This document shows, piece after piece, positions 62,125 through 64,000 of a stretch of 64,000 nucleotides of DNA. The stretch comes from Mesoterricola silvestris. GTDB taxonomy: Bacteria > Acidobacteriota > Holophagae > Holophagales > Holophagaceae. The position numbers were made by a program, and so were the translations under genes. Numbering within the stretch: position 1 is the first letter of the stretch; the number at the start of each line of letters is the position of its first letter. The stretch spans positions 2,960,001 to 3,024,000 of the forward strand of contig NZ_AP027080.1 of the NCBI RefSeq assembly GCF_030295405.1, read 5' to 3'. The notes under the pieces were generated by a model that was not told the DNA's origin, searched no databases, and saw only the letters and a list, made by a program, of their open reading frames with translations.

Positions 62125-64000
62125 CTACCAGATCCGGACCCGGTCCCGGGGTTCCAGGGCGAGCTTCTGGCCCGGCTTGACCCCGAAGGCCGGGTACCAG
62201 GCGTCCTGGTTGCGCACCGAATCCGCCCGGTACTCCTCCGGCGCGTGGCCGTCGGTGAGTATCTGCTGGCGCCGGGCCGGCTCGCGGGCCTTCCCGCGCC
62301 AGGACTGGGCGTAGCTCAGGAAGAACTGCTGGTCGCCGGTGAACCCCTGGCGCACCGCGTCGGGCCTGCCGCCCAGGGACAGGTGGTAGGCGTCGTAGGA
62401 GGCCGCGAGGCCCGCCACGTCGGCGATGTTCTCGCTTAGGGTCAGGGCGCCGTTCACCGCCAGGTCCGGGAAGGGGCGGTAGGCGTCGAACTGCCTGGCC
62501 AGCCGGGCCCCGGAAGCCTTGAAGTGGGCGAAGTCGTTGGGGGTCCACCAGTTGCTCAGGCGCCCCTGGGCATCGAAGAGGGCGCCGGTGTCGTCGAAGC
62601 TGTGGCTGATCTCGTGGCCCATGGTGGCGCCGGCGGCGCCGTAGTCCAGGACCGCGGCCCGCCTGGGATCGAAGAAGGGCGGCTGGAGGATGGCGGCGGG
62701 GAAATTGAGGGCGTTCATGGCCGGAAGGTTCACGGCGTTCACGGTCTGGGGGGTCATGACCCACTCCCCCCGGTCCACGGGCCCGCCGAGCTTGGCGACA
62801 TTGCGCCGGTAGTCGAAGAGCTCGGCCCGCTCCGCGTTGCCGAAGGCGTCCCCGGGCACCACCCGGAGGCCGCCGTAGGAGATCCACCGGTCCGGGTAGC
62901 CCACGCCCACCTTCAGGACGGCGAGCTTGGCCTTGGCCTTGGCCTTGGTCTCCGGGGCCATCCATTCCAGGGCGTCGATGCGCGCCGCGAAGGCCTTGAT
63001 GAGGTTGCGCACCATGGCCTGGGCCCGGGCCTTTTCGGCGGCCGGGAAGTGGCGCTTCACGTAAAGCTTGCCCACCGCGTCGCCCAGCGCGGCGTTGGTG
63101 GCGTCCACGCCCCGCTTCCACCGGGCCCGCAGTTGCGGCGTGCCCTGGAGCACCCCGCCGTGGAAGGCGAAGGAGGCCTCCACGAAGGCCCTGGAAAGGG
63201 TCGGCGCGGCCTTCTCCACGGCGTGGAAGACCATCCAGTCCTTCCAGGTCTCCAGGGATTCCGCCCCGGCCAGCGCCGCCAGGCCGATGAGGGCCGAAGG
63301 CTGCCAGACCACGAAGGTCTTCTGCCCTCCGAGCCCCGCGGCCCCGAAGAAGGCCTCCCAGTCCAGGCCCGGGGCCCGGGCGGGGAAGGCTTCGCGGTTC
63401 CAGTGGTTGTTGCCCTTCTGCACGTCGAAGGTGTCGAGGTTGCCGGCATGGACCTTGGCGATGCGCCCTTCCAGGTCCAGGATGCGCCCGGCCCGGGCCG
63501 CGGCGTCCTCCACCCCCGCCAGCCTCAGCATCGTCCCGATGTGGGCCAGATATTTCGCGCGGATCCCCTTCATGGCCTCCGAATCCGACAGGTAGTACTC
63601 CCGGTCGGGCATGCCCAGGCCGCCCTGGAGCAGGAAGGGGGAATAGCGGGACGGATCGTCCAGGTCCTGGGCCACCCAGAGCCCCAGGAAGTTCGGCGTC
63701 GCGGGCGACGTGTTGTTGAGCACGTCCACGTCCGCGCGCAGGGTGCGCCCCAGGGCCTCGGCCAGGGCCCGGCGGTCCCCCACGGCCCGGATGCGGGCCA
63801 GGACCGGCTGGAGGGGCTTCGCGCCCAGGGCCTCGATGGCCGCCTCGTCCATGAAGCTGGCGAAATAGTCCCCGGTCTTGCGGGCCTCGGAGCCGGGCCG
63901 GGCCCCGAGGGCGGCCTTGAGGATGGCCGCGGTGCGCGCCGCGGTGACCTCCACCAGCTGGGATCCCGCCCCCACGGCGCTGCGGTCCGGCGGGATGGGG
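62125..64000 (-). CDS. M13-family metallopeptidase (5' end beyond window)
   Basis: This is the C-terminal 625 residues or so of a neprilysin/PepO-type zinc endopeptidase; the N-terminus and signal are outside the window. The zinc motif HEISHSFDD, the third ligand ENIADVAGL and the substrate-binding NALNFPAAILQPPFFD are intact. The C-terminus RDRVRIW matches the family's final aromatic residue. It probably acts in the periplasm or outside the cell. Its convergent 3' end lies 4 bases from the previous gene. Confidence 0.94.
   Translation of the reverse strand, partial: PIPPDRSAVGAGSQLVEVTAARTAAILKAALGARPGSEARKTGDYFASFMDEAAIEALGAKPLQPVLARIRAVGDRRALAEALGRTLRADVDVLNNTSPATPNFLGLWVAQDLDDPSRYSPFLLQGGLGMPDREYYLSDSEAMKGIRAKYLAHIGTMLRLAGVEDAAARAGRILDLEGRIAKVHAGNLDTFDVQKGNNHWNREAFPARAPGLDWEAFFGAAGLGGQKTFVVWQPSALIGLAALAGAESLETWKDWMVFHAVEKAAPTLSRAFVEASFAFHGGVLQGTPQLRARWKRGVDATNAALGDAVGKLYVKRHFPAAEKARAQAMVRNLIKAFAARIDALEWMAPETKAKAKAKLAVLKVGVGYPDRWISYGGLRVVPGDAFGNAERAELFDYRRNVAKLGGPVDRGEWVMTPQTVNAVNLPAMNALNFPAAILQPPFFDPRRAAVLDYGAAGATMGHEISHSFDDTGALFDAQGRLSNWWTPNDFAHFKASGARLARQFDAYRPFPDLAVNGALTLSENIADVAGLAASYDAYHLSLGGRPDAVRQGFTGDQQFFLSYAQSWRGKAREPARRQQILTDGHAPEEYRADSVRNQDAWYPAFGVKPGQKLALEPRDRVRIW

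Overview
The window is very GC-rich (about 70%), densely packed and almost free of foreign DNA. Its mix of genes fits a motile, piliated diderm of the Holophagae (Acidobacteriota; Geothrix/Holophaga-like): class I two-subunit fumarase, Mla and LptE outer-membrane genes, a type IV pilus locus, and a flagellum under sigma-54/sigma-28. The assignment rests on protein style and gene order only, so it is tentative.

Layout. 1-2.8 kb: 3' end of trmFO, an anchored protein of unknown function, and a frameshifted metallo-beta-lactamase-fold pseudogene. 3.2-8.9 kb: a leftward flagellar block. It has a sigma-54-type promoter before flgH-flgI-rod-binding protein and a sigma-28-type promoter before flgM, two small proteins, flgK and flgL. 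8.9-9.5 kb: a divergent ccdAB toxin-antitoxin pair. 9.8-14.4 kb: leftward housekeeping genes (hpt, lptE, holA, fumarase alpha and beta, prmC). 14.5-16.1 kb: ECF sigma factor, zinc-finger anti-sigma factor and a small Spy/CpxP-like periplasmic protein. 16.6-30 kb: RNase J, rsmA, then a type IV pilus region with two sets of minor pilins, a large PilY1 and a separate major-type pilin. 30-32.3 kb: priA. 32.5-46.4 kb: a rightward signalling block. It holds a response regulator, a 1256-residue hybrid kinase that also carries a PP2C phosphatase and an RsbW-type kinase domain, a STAS protein, and a chemosensory cluster (CheA, CheW, MCP, CheR, CheB, CheR, CheY). 46.6-64 kb: nadC, HIT, trmL, a lipid kinase, an RluA-family enzyme, an mlaE/ATPase/mlaD operon, PilZ, a phosphoesterase, a ThiE-AroK fusion, an ABC exporter, NYN, aroB, a TPR protein and an M13 peptidase cut by the window edge.

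The most unusual elements are these. (1) A family of roughly 0.4-0.5 kb non-coding elements with shared ends and terminal hairpins is present three times. Two near-identical inverted copies bracket the 12 kb RNase J/pilus region. (2) The histidine kinase/partner-switch fusion sits beside its presumed STAS partner. (3) Two leaders in that block share a 17-base motif at the same distance from their promoters. (4) The Mla ATPase has lost every catalytic motif. (5) Thiamine-phosphate synthase and shikimate kinase are fused in one protein. (6) A long imperfect inverted repeat follows the chemotaxis operon, with a decayed relative near 9.6 kb.

The genes point to surface motility and sensing: flagellum, pili, chemosensory array, PilZ and partner switch. 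Many junctions are ATGA or GTGA overlaps, so most blocks are probably tightly co-translated operons. No tRNA, rRNA, CRISPR array, prophage or transposase gene was seen.
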